Notes: generated by a model from the letters alone, not told the origin. A stretch of DNA of 38,517 nt from Hyphomicrobiaceae bacterium (GCA_020638035.1 JACKJI010000021.1:1-38517), one strand, 5' to 3'; shown: positions 16,654-25,676, numbered from the stretch's first letter. A program made the numbers and translations.

Positions 16654-17355
16654 CTACCCCGCGCGCGGCCCCCAAAGTGCTTCGCGAGCGATGAGCGACA
16701 AGATCCGTGTCCCGGCCCGCACCGAACCGCCAATCGTACCGGAAATCTTGGATTGGCCGATCCGCCGGCGGTAGCTCACCGGCCGCTCCAGGCTGACAAG
16801 ACCACTCTGCGCCGCCTTGATCTGCATCTCGACCGTCCAGCCGAAGGTGCGATCGGACATTCGGAGACCATCGAGCGCGGCACGGCGGATGGCCCGGAAT
16901 GGCCCGAGATCGGTGTAGGTGACCGACCAGATCGCTCGGACGAGCCGCGTCGCAAGCCAGTTGCCAAACCGCTGTTGCGGCGTCAGCGCACCCGCTTCCA
17001 CCTCCCCCAGAACCCTCGAGCCGATCACCAGGTCTGCGCGCCCGGCGATGATTGGATCAACCAGCGTATGCATCTCCTGGGGATGGTCGGAGTAGTCGCC
17101 GTCGAGGAACACGACGATGTCCGTTTCCGGCAGCACCGCGAGCCCGCCCAGGCACGCCGATCCATAACCGCGCTCGGGCACCGGAACGACATGGGCGCCA
17201 CCGGCACGCGCCACCTCAGCCGTACCATCGACGGAGCCGTTGTCGGCCACCACGATACGGTCGACCCAGGCCGGTACACCGCTCAGAACGGCAGCAATGG
17301 CACGTTCCTCGTTGTAGGCTGGGATGACGCAGGAAATGCGCTGACCACCACGCAC
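16654..17355 (-). CDS. Family 2 glycosyltransferase (DPM1/polyprenyl-phosphate type)
   Basis: A 233-residue GT-A enzyme that probably transfers a sugar from a nucleotide donor to polyprenyl phosphate or another envelope acceptor. Seen: N-terminal ISCVIPAYNEERAIAAVL, IVVADNGSVDGTAEVA, GYGSACLGGL, the metal-binding FLDGDYSDHP (DxD-type) and the later DLGPFRAIRR and GWTVEMQIKA segments typical of DPM1-like proteins. No C-terminal membrane helices are present, as in the short soluble form. Start is GTG at 17355, with GGAG seven bases upstream; a longer frame to 17403 has no such signal. It is flanked by a convergent glycoside-hydrolase-like gene and a divergent protease/ATP-grasp gene, suggesting an envelope glycan setting. 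Confidence 0.9.
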   Translation of the reverse strand: MRGGQRISCVIPAYNEERAIAAVLSGVPAWVDRIVVADNGSVDGTAEVARAGGAHVVPVPERGYGSACLGGLAVLPETDIVVFLDGDYSDHPQEMHTLVDPIIAGRADLVIGSRVLGEVEAGALTPQQRFGNWLATRLVRAIWSVTYTDLGPFRAIRRAALDGLRMSDRTFGWTVEMQIKAAQSGLVSLERPVSYRRRIGQSKISGTIGGSVRAGTRILSLIAREALWGPRAG

Positions 17356-17483
17356 GTGCCGCTCCTGACCTCCCTGCTGGCGCCGCCGATCACCACCTGG
17401 CAACCGGTTTTGAGCTGCGATATTGCCACGCTGCCCAGATTAGACTAGGCGACGAATTGACGATCGCCCAAGGCGGAGCGCCA

Positions 17484-18779
17484 ATGCCGGAGCCGTTCAT
17501 CATCGGTTGGGAGGAATGGGTCGCGCTACCCGATCTCGACCTGCCGGCCATCAAGGCCAAGGTCGATACCGGCGCACGAACTTCCGCCCTGCATGCCCAC
17601 CACATCGAGCCATTCGGCCCCGCGGACAATCCCCTCGTACGCTTCGCGGTTCACCCGATCGCCGGGCGCACCGACGTCGAAGTCACCTGCTCCGCGCCCA
17701 TTACTGACCGCCGCGAGGTGACGAGCTCGAATGGCGAGCGCGAGACCCGCTATGTGATCACCACCAATGCACGCGTCGGCCAGCGGACTTGGCCGATCGA
17801 GGTGACCCTGACGAACCGGGAGCAGATGGCCTACCGGATGCTGCTCGGACGTCAGGCGATCCAGGACGACATGTTCGTCGACCCGGCCTCCTCGTTCCGC
17901 CAGCAGCGCCTTTCCTACAAGCTCTACCGGCATGTTCCAAGGCACGATCGTGTGCGCCGCGCCCTGCGCATCGCCCTCCTCGCCGCGCAGCCGGACGGCC
18001 CAGGCACCACCGCATTGGCCAATGCAGCCGCAGCACGCGGACACGTCGTCGAGACCGTACCGGCCGACGCCCCGGTGCTGGTCTTCGATGGTCTCTTGCC
18101 GGCCCTCACACTTGCAGACGAACCGCTCGGACACTTTGACATCGTAATTCCGCGCTTCGATCCGACAGAAAATCCGGCGGCGGTCGCCGTGCTGCGCCAG
18201 TTCGAGATGATGGGCTCGGCATCACTCAATCCGGCCGACGCGCTGGCGCGCATCATCGATCCCGTCTCCCTGCGCCAGCGGCTCTTTGCAGCCGGCATCC
18301 CGACCGGTGGCCCCGCCAGATTCTCCGCCGTCGACCGAGGCATGGACGGCCGATCCCTCGCCGTTCATGGCATGTACAGTGGACCTGCACCCGGCATACA
18401 CGACGAAGAAGACTCCAAGTCCAACGCACTTTGCGTTCTCGTCGTCGGTCACAACGCCGTCGCGGTCCGCATCCCTCCGATCCTGGCAGCGAGCGAAAAT
18501 CGTATATCCGAACTCAGCGTCAGGCAGGCACGTCGGATCGCCGTCAAGGCAGCCAGAGCCCTGCAACTGCGCCTCGCCACCATCGACGTCACGCCCGTTG
18601 GCGATGACCTCCTGGTCACCGGCATCAGCGCCTACCCCAAGCTCGCGGAATTTTCGGAAGCGACCGGCATCGCGATCGAGCTGTTCATACTGGCCGACGC
18701 ACAGAGCGAAGTTCACTCCTGGACCACCCACACTGACGAGGAGCAGGGCGGCACACTACTCGTGGCAGACGACGGCTGA
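17484..18779 (+). CDS. RimB-type retropepsin-like protease fused to degenerate RimK-like ATP-grasp
   Basis: 431 residues in two parts. Residues ~5-145 are a PF05618-type (ATP-dependent zinc protease, RimB) domain with the aspartic-protease-like signature AKVDTGARTSALHA (Asp28) and MLLGRQAI near residue 120. Residues ~155-410 resemble RimK, the ATP-grasp ligase that adds glutamates to ribosomal protein S6: a pre-ATP-grasp segment (PVLVFDGLLPALT, DIVIPRFDP), RQRLFAAGIPT, and RIAVKAARALQLRLATIDVT. The glycine-rich ATP loop and the usual E-x-N metal ligands (EVNSSPGLEGIE in RimK) are absent; the equivalent reads VTGISAYPKLAEFS. ATP chemistry is therefore doubtful. ATG at 17484 follows GGAG. No separate rimK gene is in the window. 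Confidence 0.8.
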   Translation: MPEPFIIGWEEWVALPDLDLPAIKAKVDTGARTSALHAHHIEPFGPADNPLVRFAVHPIAGRTDVEVTCSAPITDRREVTSSNGERETRYVITTNARVGQRTWPIEVTLTNREQMAYRMLLGRQAIQDDMFVDPASSFRQQRLSYKLYRHVPRHDRVRRALRIALLAAQPDGPGTTALANAAAARGHVVETVPADAPVLVFDGLLPALTLADEPLGHFDIVIPRFDPTENPAAVAVLRQFEMMGSASLNPADALARIIDPVSLRQRLFAAGIPTGGPARFSAVDRGMDGRSLAVHGMYSGPAPGIHDEEDSKSNALCVLVVGHNAVAVRIPPILAASENRISELSVRQARRIAVKAARALQLRLATIDVTPVGDDLLVTGISAYPKLAEFSEATGIAIELFILADAQSEVHSWTTHTDEEQGGTLLVADDG

Positions 18780-18830
18780 ACCTGTTTTGCCCTGGGTGGC
18801 CCGACGAGACGCCTCGGCACGCTTGCCGGT

Positions 18831-20024
18831 TCAGGCCATTCGCAGTGACTGATGGGTGTCGATTGTTGCCGGCACGCCGATGATCTCCAACCATCGCGCG
18901 ATCACCGAACGCTCGTCGAACGAGCGCTCGGCCTTCATGCGGCTGGCACGCGCCATCGAAGCGAGCTGATCGGGCCGCATCAGGAGCCGCGCCATGGCAT
19001 CCTCCAGCGCCGCCACATTGCCAGGGGGCACGAGCATGCCATTGACGCAATCATCGACGGTCTCGCGACAGCCCGCCGACTGCGTGGTGATCACGGCCCG
19101 GCCAACCGCCAGCGCCTCTTGCACCGAACGCGGCATGCCCTCGCCGTGAGAGGGATAGACGAGCACGTGCGCGCGCTCCAAAACGGGCCGCACGTCGGCC
19201 AACGCCCCAAGAAACGTCACCGCACCGGAATAGGGCCGGAGCAGCTCGGCACCAAGTGCGGTCGCCGAATCCCCGGCTGGGCCTGCCAGGAGGAACTCCG
19301 CACGTGGCGCGCGCTCCTTGAGCCGCCGTGCCGCTTCGCAGTAGTCGAGCACACCGCGCGCGGCATCGAGCGTCGTAAGCATGACGAAGACGAGACCCTG
19401 CGCCGCCGACGGCAGAGGCGCAGGCTTGAAGGCGGAAAGATCGACGCCTGCCCCAGGCAGAAGCATCACGGGGAGGTCCGCCGGCAACCCGATCTCGTCG
19501 CGCACCCGGCGCACGTCGTCACGGTTGTGGAATACTGCCGCGTCCGCGACCTTAAGAGCGCGCGCCAAGAGGCGCGGCGACGCGCGCAGCGGATCGTCAT
19601 CCACCTCCAGGCCAAACCCGCCGCGCGGCACGAAGCCGTTGAAGAGCGCAATCCGACGACCGACGCGGGCGCGATGAGCTGCCATAAGCGAAAGCGCCAT
19701 CACCCGCTCGCTCATGCCGATGACAACATCCGGCGCCGCCGACCGGAAGATGTCGGCGAGTGCTGCCTGGATCTTCCAGTCACTCCAGAAAGCCGGTCCC
19801 TTGTGCTGCAGTGGAAACGTCGCATGCTCCGCGCCGAGCATCAGGAGCTGAGCTGACTGTTCGCTCGAGAAATAAGGAGCAACGCACAGGACGGAGATGC
19901 CGCGCGCGACAAGTTCGCGGATCAATGTCGCCCGCGCACCGGTCAATGTCCGGGGCGTGCCCGCCACCAGAGCCACCCGTGACGGCGATACTGCCACTGC
20001 GCCTGCCAAGCCGCGATCCGTCAT
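18831..20024 (-). CDS. Glycosyltransferase family 4 (GT-B)
   Basis: 397 residues with two Rossmann-type halves. The acceptor half begins SRVALVAGTPRTLTGARATL and contains PDVVIGMSERVMAL; the donor half carries LLPGAGVDLSAFKP, AEFLLAGPAGDSATAL, VTFLGALADVRPVLERA and the nucleotide-sugar-binding end VYPSHGEGMPRSVQEALAVG followed by GCRETVDDCVNG. The E-x7-E region of GT4 enzymes is recognisable in GEGMPRSVQEA. Likely adds a sugar during surface polysaccharide or glycolipid synthesis at the cytoplasmic membrane; sugar and acceptor cannot be inferred. Start set at the ATG at 20024 over one at 20057, with weak ribosome-binding support for either. Convergent with the RimB/RimK fusion gene, 51 bases between stops. 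Confidence 0.9.
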   Translation of the reverse strand: MTDRGLAGAVAVSPSRVALVAGTPRTLTGARATLIRELVARGISVLCVAPYFSSEQSAQLLMLGAEHATFPLQHKGPAFWSDWKIQAALADIFRSAAPDVVIGMSERVMALSLMAAHRARVGRRIALFNGFVPRGGFGLEVDDDPLRASPRLLARALKVADAAVFHNRDDVRRVRDEIGLPADLPVMLLPGAGVDLSAFKPAPLPSAAQGLVFVMLTTLDAARGVLDYCEAARRLKERAPRAEFLLAGPAGDSATALGAELLRPYSGAVTFLGALADVRPVLERAHVLVYPSHGEGMPRSVQEALAVGRAVITTQSAGCRETVDDCVNGMLVPPGNVAALEDAMARLLMRPDQLASMARASRMKAERSFDERSVIARWLEIIGVPATIDTHQSLRMA

Positions 20025-20238
20025 TTCCGGGCCATCCCCCCTGCGCTGCCCGACCACTCACGCAGACTTTCGCCGCCTGCGAGGCACCGTGCACCAAGCG
20101 CCGGCCGATTCGCAGTGAGTGTCGTGAACTCTTCCGGCGATTCGCGGGCGTCGTCGCTCTCACCACCGCGTCTCTAACGATAATGCCACTGAAGTGTCAC
20201 ACCGCGGCCACTCATAGACGAGAGCAAATGGTCGGCGC

Positions 20239-21603
20239 TCAGACATCCTCGACCTCGAGTCGGCGCATCAGCCGATAACACAATGCGACACCGATAATAC
20301 CGAACGCGATGCCACCCAGCATATTGGCAGCCAGAACACCGTCCGCACCGCCATAGTGCGCACCAAGAGACACGAACGGTATGGTCCCGAGCGTCGCCCG
20401 CCCCCAGTTCAGCATCGTCGAGACATGGGCGCGCTTCAGCGTATTGAAAACCGCGTTGGAAACGAACAGCGCACCGAGGAATGCGAACAGCGGCGCCAGC
20501 CACCGACAGAACAAGAGGATCAGGCGCTCCGCGTCGCCCGTCGCCAGGAAGACATCGGCCAGCGGTTGGGCGAGGATTGCGAGCACGCCCCATGCCGCCA
20601 GCGTAAAGCCTGCCGTCACCCACAGCGACAGCGTGAAGGCATGGCGCATGCGCTGGAAGGCGCCGCCACCATAGTTCTGTCCGACAATGGGACCGATCGT
20701 CCCCGAAAGCGTGAAGATCGCCCCGAACGCGACCGGCATGATGCGCCCGATGATCGCCCATCCCGCCACGGCGCCATCGCCAAATGCCGCCATGGCCCGC
20801 GTCACGTAGGCATTGGCGAATGGCGTCGCCACGTTGGTCAGCACTGCCGGCAGCGCCACTGCTGCAAGCGGCAGGGCATCGGCGAGCAGAAGACGGCCGC
20901 GGACCCTTGCAATGAGGCTGTGCACGACGACGACGCCGTATAGGCCGATCGTCACGATAACGATCCGAGAGAGTGCGGAGGCTATCGCCGCGCCCTTGAT
21001 GCCGAGACCGAAGCCGAAGATGAAGATCGGATCGAGCACCGCGTTCGTAATCGCGCCGGACAGCGTGATGTACATGGCCCGGCGCGCATCGCCGACCGAG
21101 CGCAGCACTGCTGCCGACGTCATACCAAGCGACAGCAGCGGCAGCGTCGGCACCAGGATCGACAGATAGGTGCGACCAAGGTCCAGCGTCCGTCCCGAGG
21201 CGCCCAGCAGCGACAACAGTGGATCGATCGACAGCCACACAGCCAGCGCCAACACCGAGGAGGCGACAAAGGTCCACACGTGCGAATTGACCGAAAGTCG
21301 CCGCGCCCGTCCTCGGTGTCCGGCGCCCAGAGCCGGCGCTACCAATGACGTCGCCGCGATGGCGAGCCCGATGCCGATCGAGATGGTCAGGAACTGGATG
21401 GAACTCGCATAGCCGACCGCCGCCACGATCTCCTCGTCGCCGAGCCGCCCGAGGAAGAAGATGTTGGCGAGATCACCGAGGAAGATTGCCATCAGGCCAA
21501 CGGCGCCCGTCCCCGTCATGACGAGGATATGGCGCAGCAACGATCCTTCAAGGAAGACTGGCTTCGTCGGAGATCTGCGTTGCCGCCGCACAGGCTGTTC
21601 CAT
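20239..21603 (-). CDS. MATE family efflux transporter
   Basis: 454 residues with about twelve hydrophobic helices arranged as two six-helix halves, typical of NorM/DinF-like MATE exporters that expel cationic compounds using proton or sodium gradients. Seen: FLGDLANIFFLGRLGDEEIV in the first helix region, GIGLAIAATSLVAPALGAG, GITNAVLDPIFIFGFGLGIKG-like NAVLDPIFIFGFGLGIKGAA, AFGDGAVAGWAIIGRI in the second half and FTLSGTIGPIVGQNYGGG. The N-terminus is cytoplasmic and basic (VRRQRRSPTK). A flippase role in the neighbouring glycan genes is conceivable but the sequence is MATE rather than Wzx-like. It lies 88 bases downstream of recR on the same strand and could be read through from that operon. 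Confidence 0.93.
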   Translation of the reverse strand: MEQPVRRQRRSPTKPVFLEGSLLRHILVMTGTGAVGLMAIFLGDLANIFFLGRLGDEEIVAAVGYASSIQFLTISIGIGLAIAATSLVAPALGAGHRGRARRLSVNSHVWTFVASSVLALAVWLSIDPLLSLLGASGRTLDLGRTYLSILVPTLPLLSLGMTSAAVLRSVGDARRAMYITLSGAITNAVLDPIFIFGFGLGIKGAAIASALSRIVIVTIGLYGVVVVHSLIARVRGRLLLADALPLAAVALPAVLTNVATPFANAYVTRAMAAFGDGAVAGWAIIGRIMPVAFGAIFTLSGTIGPIVGQNYGGGAFQRMRHAFTLSLWVTAGFTLAAWGVLAILAQPLADVFLATGDAERLILLFCRWLAPLFAFLGALFVSNAVFNTLKRAHVSTMLNWGRATLGTIPFVSLGAHYGGADGVLAANMLGGIAFGIIGVALCYRLMRRLEVEDV

Positions 21604-21691
21604 CTAATTCGACCCTGCAGCGTCGGACTGAAGAGGTTGCATCAAGATTTGGCCAAGCGCGGCGCTCAGGCGATTTGCGCCCGGCCCGAAC

Positions 21692-22297
21692 TCAAAGCCG
21701 TTTGCGCGCGCGGATCGCTGCCGCCAGCGTTCCCTCGTCGAGATAGTCGAGCTCTCCACCGATCGGTACGCCCTGCGCCAGCCGTGACACCTCGACGCCC
21801 GTGTCGCTGAGCTGCTCGGTCAGATAGTGGGCTGTCGACTGGCCTTCGACCGTGGCGTTGAGAGCGAGCAGCACCTCCTTCACCTCGTCCGCTCGCGCCC
21901 GCTCGATCAGCCGCGCGATGTTGAGCCGTTCGGGCCCTATGCCGTCGAGTGGCGACAGATGGCCGCCGAGCACGTGATAAAGCGAGCTGACGACACCGGC
22001 GCGCTCCAGCGCCCAAAGGTCGCCCACCTCCTCCACAACGACGATCATCGAGCGATCACGCCGCGGATTGGCGCAGATCGAACAGGGCGAGAGCGTATCG
22101 ACATTGCCGCATTCGCCACAAACGACGATCCGCTCGATGGCGGTATTGAGCGCGGCGGCGAGCGGAACGAGCAACTCCTCGCGCCGCTTGATCAAGGCCA
22201 GCGCCGCCTTACGCGCGGAGCGCGGCCCCAGTCCCGGCAAGCGCGCCAGCAACTGCACCATTCGCTCGATTTCCGGCCCTGCAATCTTCTTCGACAT
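21692..22297 (-). CDS. recR: Recombination mediator RecR
   Basis: Acts with RecF and RecO to load RecA at single-strand gaps. The 201-residue product has the helix-hairpin-helix LARLPGLGPRSARKAAL, the C4 zinc finger Cys60, Cys63, Cys72 and Cys75 (CGECGNVDTLSPCSIC) and the Toprim-domain segments MIVVVEEVGDLWALERAG and YHVLGGHLSPLDGIGPE. The length is standard. ATG at 22297 gives the canonical MSKKIAGPEIERM start; upstream codons to 22378 are not conserved in character. It belongs to the widespread dnaX-ybaB-recR arrangement, here with a DUF2585 gene inserted between ybaB and recR. Confidence 0.97.
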   Translation of the reverse strand: MSKKIAGPEIERMVQLLARLPGLGPRSARKAALALIKRREELLVPLAAALNTAIERIVVCGECGNVDTLSPCSICANPRRDRSMIVVVEEVGDLWALERAGVVSSLYHVLGGHLSPLDGIGPERLNIARLIERARADEVKEVLLALNATVEGQSTAHYLTEQLSDTGVEVSRLAQGVPIGGELDYLDEGTLAAAIRARKRL

Positions 22298-22346
22298 CCA
22301 ACCCCGAAACCATGTCCCCACAATCCGCTGGCTACGTCCTGGCCGT

Positions 22347-22940
22347 TCACCCGCCACCTTGCCAGCGCGCGATGGCATCCATAGGCCACAACAGCATGAC
22401 GACGTTGAGGAGCAGGTTGTCGCGGATCATCCACGCCATGAAGACTTCCGAAGCGACGCCGAGCCCCACGCTCGCCGGCACCGGCAGCGTTGCCGCCAGC
22501 ACGAAGCCCGATACCATCGCCACGGTGTCCATGAGTGAATTGATCACGCTGTCGCCGAAATAGTCGAGCGAGATGGTCGCCGTCCTATATCGGTTGATCA
22601 CCATGTCGGTGTTCTCGACGATCTCCCAACCGGCCTCGATCGCCACGGCAACGGCGAGCCGTGCCGCCCAGCTCGCCCGCGGCAACAGAACCGTCAGAAC
22701 AGCATAGAAGATCAAACCGTGCAGCACATGGCTCAGCGTGTACCAATCGGTCAGGTGCTGCGAATTCTCCGAACTCTTGACGATGCCGTGCCACAGCTTG
22801 ATGTCGCCACACTTGCAGATGGCAACGCGCCCCATCCACAACAGCGCCACCGCCTGCACGAGCACGACGAGCCCGGCCACGAACAGCCATGTCGTTCGTC
22901 GGTCGACATCCTCATTGGATCGAGCATCAAATCGCGTCAT
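22347..22940 (-). CDS. DUF2585 (UPF0314) family membrane protein
   Basis: 197 residues, recognised as the DUF2585 family of Rhizobiales membrane proteins with no known function. Seen: a helix WLFVAGLVVLVQAVALLWMG, then a periplasmic-type stretch with CKCGDIKLWHG and SSENSQHLTDWYTLSHVLHG, a second helix LIFYAVLTVLLP, EAGWEIVENTDMVINRYR, DYFGDSVINSLMDTVAM and further helices, ending before a short basic tail. The conserved polar and acidic residues inside the membrane region (WEIVENTD, GDSVINS) suggest a transported or modified ligand, but nothing more. Position between recR and ybaB, all leftward with short gaps, implies co-transcription. Confidence 0.88.
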   Translation of the reverse strand: MTRFDARSNEDVDRRTTWLFVAGLVVLVQAVALLWMGRVAICKCGDIKLWHGIVKSSENSQHLTDWYTLSHVLHGLIFYAVLTVLLPRASWAARLAVAVAIEAGWEIVENTDMVINRYRTATISLDYFGDSVINSLMDTVAMVSGFVLAATLPVPASVGLGVASEVFMAWMIRDNLLLNVVMLLWPMDAIARWQGGG

Positions 22941-23025
22941 GCGCAGCCCATACCCACCGAAGGTGGAACCAGGAGTTTGCCGGCGGGCGACGTGGCCGTA
23001 ACATCGAACATCATGTCACGCTCCG

Positions 23026-23346
23026 TCAGAACAGCTTCATGCCGGGAGGAATCGGCAGCCCGCCTGTTACGGCCTGCATCTTCTCCTGCACCGCCAACTC
23101 GACCTTGCTCTTGGCATCCTGCACTGCTGCAATGATGAGATCCTCGACGATCTCTGCCTCATCCGGCTTCATCAGCGAGGAATCGATGCGCACGCGCTTC
23201 AGGTCACCCTTGCCGTTGAGCGTGACCGCGACGAGCCCGCCACCAGACTGACCCGCCACTTCCATGGCTTCGAGTTCCTCCTGGACCTTCTGCATGCGCG
23301 CTTGCATATCACGCACCTGCTTCATCATGCCCATCAGGTCTTTCAT
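23026..23346 (-). CDS. ybaB: YbaB/EbfC nucleoid-associated protein
   Basis: A 106-residue DNA-binding dimeric protein that coats the nucleoid and affects gene expression. The sequence is typical: MKDLMGMMKQVRDMQARMQK coiled helix, EELEAMEVAGQSGGGLVAVT, GDLKRVRIDSSLM and EIVEDLIIAAVQDAKSKVE, ending GGLPIPPGMKLF. Start and length agree with the family. It lies about 110 bases downstream of the dnaX stop and upstream of DUF2585 and recR, the classic arrangement. The gene is intact, in contrast to the dnaX immediately upstream, which argues against general sequence decay of this region. Confidence 0.96.
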   Translation of the reverse strand: MKDLMGMMKQVRDMQARMQKVQEELEAMEVAGQSGGGLVAVTLNGKGDLKRVRIDSSLMKPDEAEIVEDLIIAAVQDAKSKVELAVQEKMQAVTGGLPIPPGMKLF

Positions 23347-23454
23347 CGTCGATTCCTCTCACGAAGTGTCGTTTAGAACTCAAGTCGCGGGCTGCCCGCA
23401 TGCCCACCCCAACCTCGACATGGCGAAGTCGCAGTCTGCCCGCATGCAGCGGCT

Positions 23455-25316
23455 TCATCCCGTGGCGCTATCGTCGTTGTCCTCCCGCGCGATGCGACGC
23501 ACCTCCTCGATTGAAGCGTCGGGAAACGCATCGAGCACGGCCTTCACCGCCGGATGTGTCTTCAGCGACTGGATCTCCGCCGCCAGCTGCTCGCGCTTCA
23601 CCTCACCGATCGGCCGCTCGCCCGCTGGCCTTCGACAGCATGACCCGCGCCGCCCAGTCCCACCAGTTGAGCTTCTCGCGCAATTCATTCGCCAGCTCCT
23701 TCGGTGCACCATCGAGCAGGAAAGGTCGATAGCGCCCGCCACCGGGTCGAACCGGACCGAGACTTCATTGCTCTTCAGGTTGAGGACAACCGCGCCTCGC
23801 GATGCTGCTTAGCGAGCGCGGCGACGCAGAGAAGCTCTGCGGATCGGCGAGCCCGACGCGGCAGGCATGCCGGTCGTCTCCACATCAGGTTCTCCGATGG
23901 GGCCCTCACTATGTGGTCGGAGATATCGCCCGCAGCCTGCTCATCGTCGGCAGCCTGGCATCTCGTCGGTGTCGAAGTCGTCGGGCTCGGCCGGCGCGCG
24001 GATAACGCGGCCTCGCAGCATGCGACTGAACCAGTCGCAGCCGCCGGTGTCACGGACCTCGCGCATCGAACTGGCGCATCTTCTCGCGTGGCCGCAGACG
24101 CGAAGCCCCGTCCGCAGCGCCGCGTCGCACGGGCGGAGTTCTCGCCGCAACGTGCGGATGATCTCATCAGGAGTTGGCAAATCGGCGAGTATGTGAATGC
24201 GGATCAGACCATCACCCAGCGGCTATCGGGTTCAGTGCACGCGCCACCTCGTCCAGGCCCTTGAGCAGCATCTGCATGCCCGCGGCAACAACAGCACCGA
24301 CAGGCTCTCAGCGGTAACCCGGCGCGCCGCCGCTCCTCTGCCGACAGCCCTCCGCACTCGCCGCCGACTGCCTTCATGCGCGTGGCGATGGCAAGAACTG
24401 GCCTCGGCAGATCCCCTTATCCAGTTGGCCGGCATCCACACCATCGTGAATGAGCGCCGCGAATGCTTTCGCGCACTTCGCCTTGCCGGCGAATTAAGTT
24501 CAAGCAGGTCGAACAGCCGCCCGCGATCAGCAAGCCCAAGCATCGCGCGAGACCGCATTCTCATCAGCAACGTGCCCTGCGCATCGCGATCGCCTGATCG
24601 AGAATGGATAGACCGTCGCCTGGGAGCCACCCGCCGCGCGCTGATCAGGGCCAGCGCATCGTCGTCGGCCCCGCGCCCTCCTTCTCGACGATGCGCGAAA
24701 TGCGCCGTCAGCTCAATACGTCGACGCGCCTCAGATCAAGCGCTGGCACCGTGACAGAACCGTCACCGGCACCTTGCGGATCTGTCGTCGCAGATAATTC
24801 ACATACTCCGGCGGCTCCTCCAGCAGCCGAGGGCATTTGGAGCGCCCGCTTCGACGCGTATGGACCTCGTCGATGATGTGAACACCTTGCCAGCGCGCGA
24901 CCGTGAAGCACGCTCTCGATGATCTCGCCGGATGTTGTCGACACCGGTATTAGAGGCCGCGTCCATCTCGATCACGTCAGGACCGACGGCTCTCCATGAT
25001 CTTTGCACAGTGCGCCGCCGCGCTGGCCGGCATCTCGGTCGTGGGGCCGCCAGGCTCATAGTTCAGCCGCGCGCCAGGATGCGCGCCAAATCGTCGTCTT
25101 GCCGACACCGCGCACACCGGTGAGCATATGGCCTTGCGCGATGCGGCCGACGCGAACGCATTCTTCAGCGTCGTCACCATCGCCGACTGGCCGATCAGCA
25201 GATCCTCAAAAGACGCCGACCGGTATTTTGCGTGCCAGAACGACGTAGGCTTGCCGCGCCCGGCTCGTCGCCGCCCGAACCGCTGCCGTTTCTGGTGGTA
25301 TCTTTTTTTAGCCCAT
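23455..25316 (-). pseudogene. dnaX: dnaX (DNA polymerase III tau/gamma), shattered by many frameshifts
   Basis: Clamp-loader subunit gene, readable only by switching frames. On the minus strand I can read YVVLARKYR (about 25243), SFEDL and LKNAFAS, the P-loop GVRGVGKTT (25118-25092), AHCAKIMESR, DVIEMDAASNTGVD, the Walker B HIIDEVH (24880-24860), LLEEPPEYV, IRKVPVTV, the SRC motif LSRCQR (24757-24740) and a C-terminal end with AVLDAFPDASIEEVRRIARE (stop at 23455). Total length, ~1.86 kb, fits a complete gene. Between these islands lie many one-base insertions and deletions (for example AAAA for AAA right after LARK), and the zinc-binding cysteines are not readable. The start is approximate. 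Because DnaX is essential, either the assembly is faulty here or another copy exists. Confidence 0.9.
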
Positions 25317-25584
25317 ACCGCAGTTACGGCGCTTCTGTGGCGGCGGAGTCGATATGGAAGTCGTCGAGGCAGAGCGCCATCCACCGGGCAGAGAACCCGA
25401 AAACCAGCATCTCGATCAGCCGCTTGGCATCAATGTCTGCGGAAAAGTGGGCTCGTAAGGTCGCCCATCAGCGAAATACGCCCACCCAACCGGCAGCGCG
25501 CAACGCGAAGTGGCCGAACGGCCGCCCCCACAGAGGGAGCTGGAGCGCCAGGGCGCTCAGAACAGGGCCCTTGAGCGAAATATA

Positions 25585-25676
25585 AGTGGCTGGCGGACGA
25601 CCCGCGTCCTGATCGTTAGGGCTGCTTCGTTCCCGACCTGACCCGGTTGGCGAGGGATGCGTCCGCCGCCAGCCAC
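25585..25676 (-). ncRNA. ffs: Signal recognition particle RNA (4.5S, small bacterial type)
   Basis: On the minus strand the 5' end GTGGCTGGCGG...GGAC pairs with the 3' end GTCCGCCAGCCAC, closing a long hairpin. The apical part reads GGTCAGGTCGGGAACGAAG followed by CAGCCCTAACG: this is the conserved SRP domain IV with GGAA tetraloop, asymmetric loop and CAGCC. Compared with the common GTCCGGAAGGAAG form, the pair closing the tetraloop is swapped from C-G to G-C, a compensatory change that supports a functional RNA. Ends are set from the terminal helix and may be short by a few bases. Location just upstream of dnaX is the usual alphaproteobacterial arrangement. Confidence 0.93.

Noticed and set aside
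18852..19856. 334-residue plus-strand open frame
   Set aside because: Antisense to the GT4 gene and rich in His and Arg, with no motif.
23704..24754. Plus-strand open frames of about 185 residues in the dnaX region
   Set aside because: They are Ser/Arg-rich shadows; the minus strand shows DnaX motifs over the same bases.
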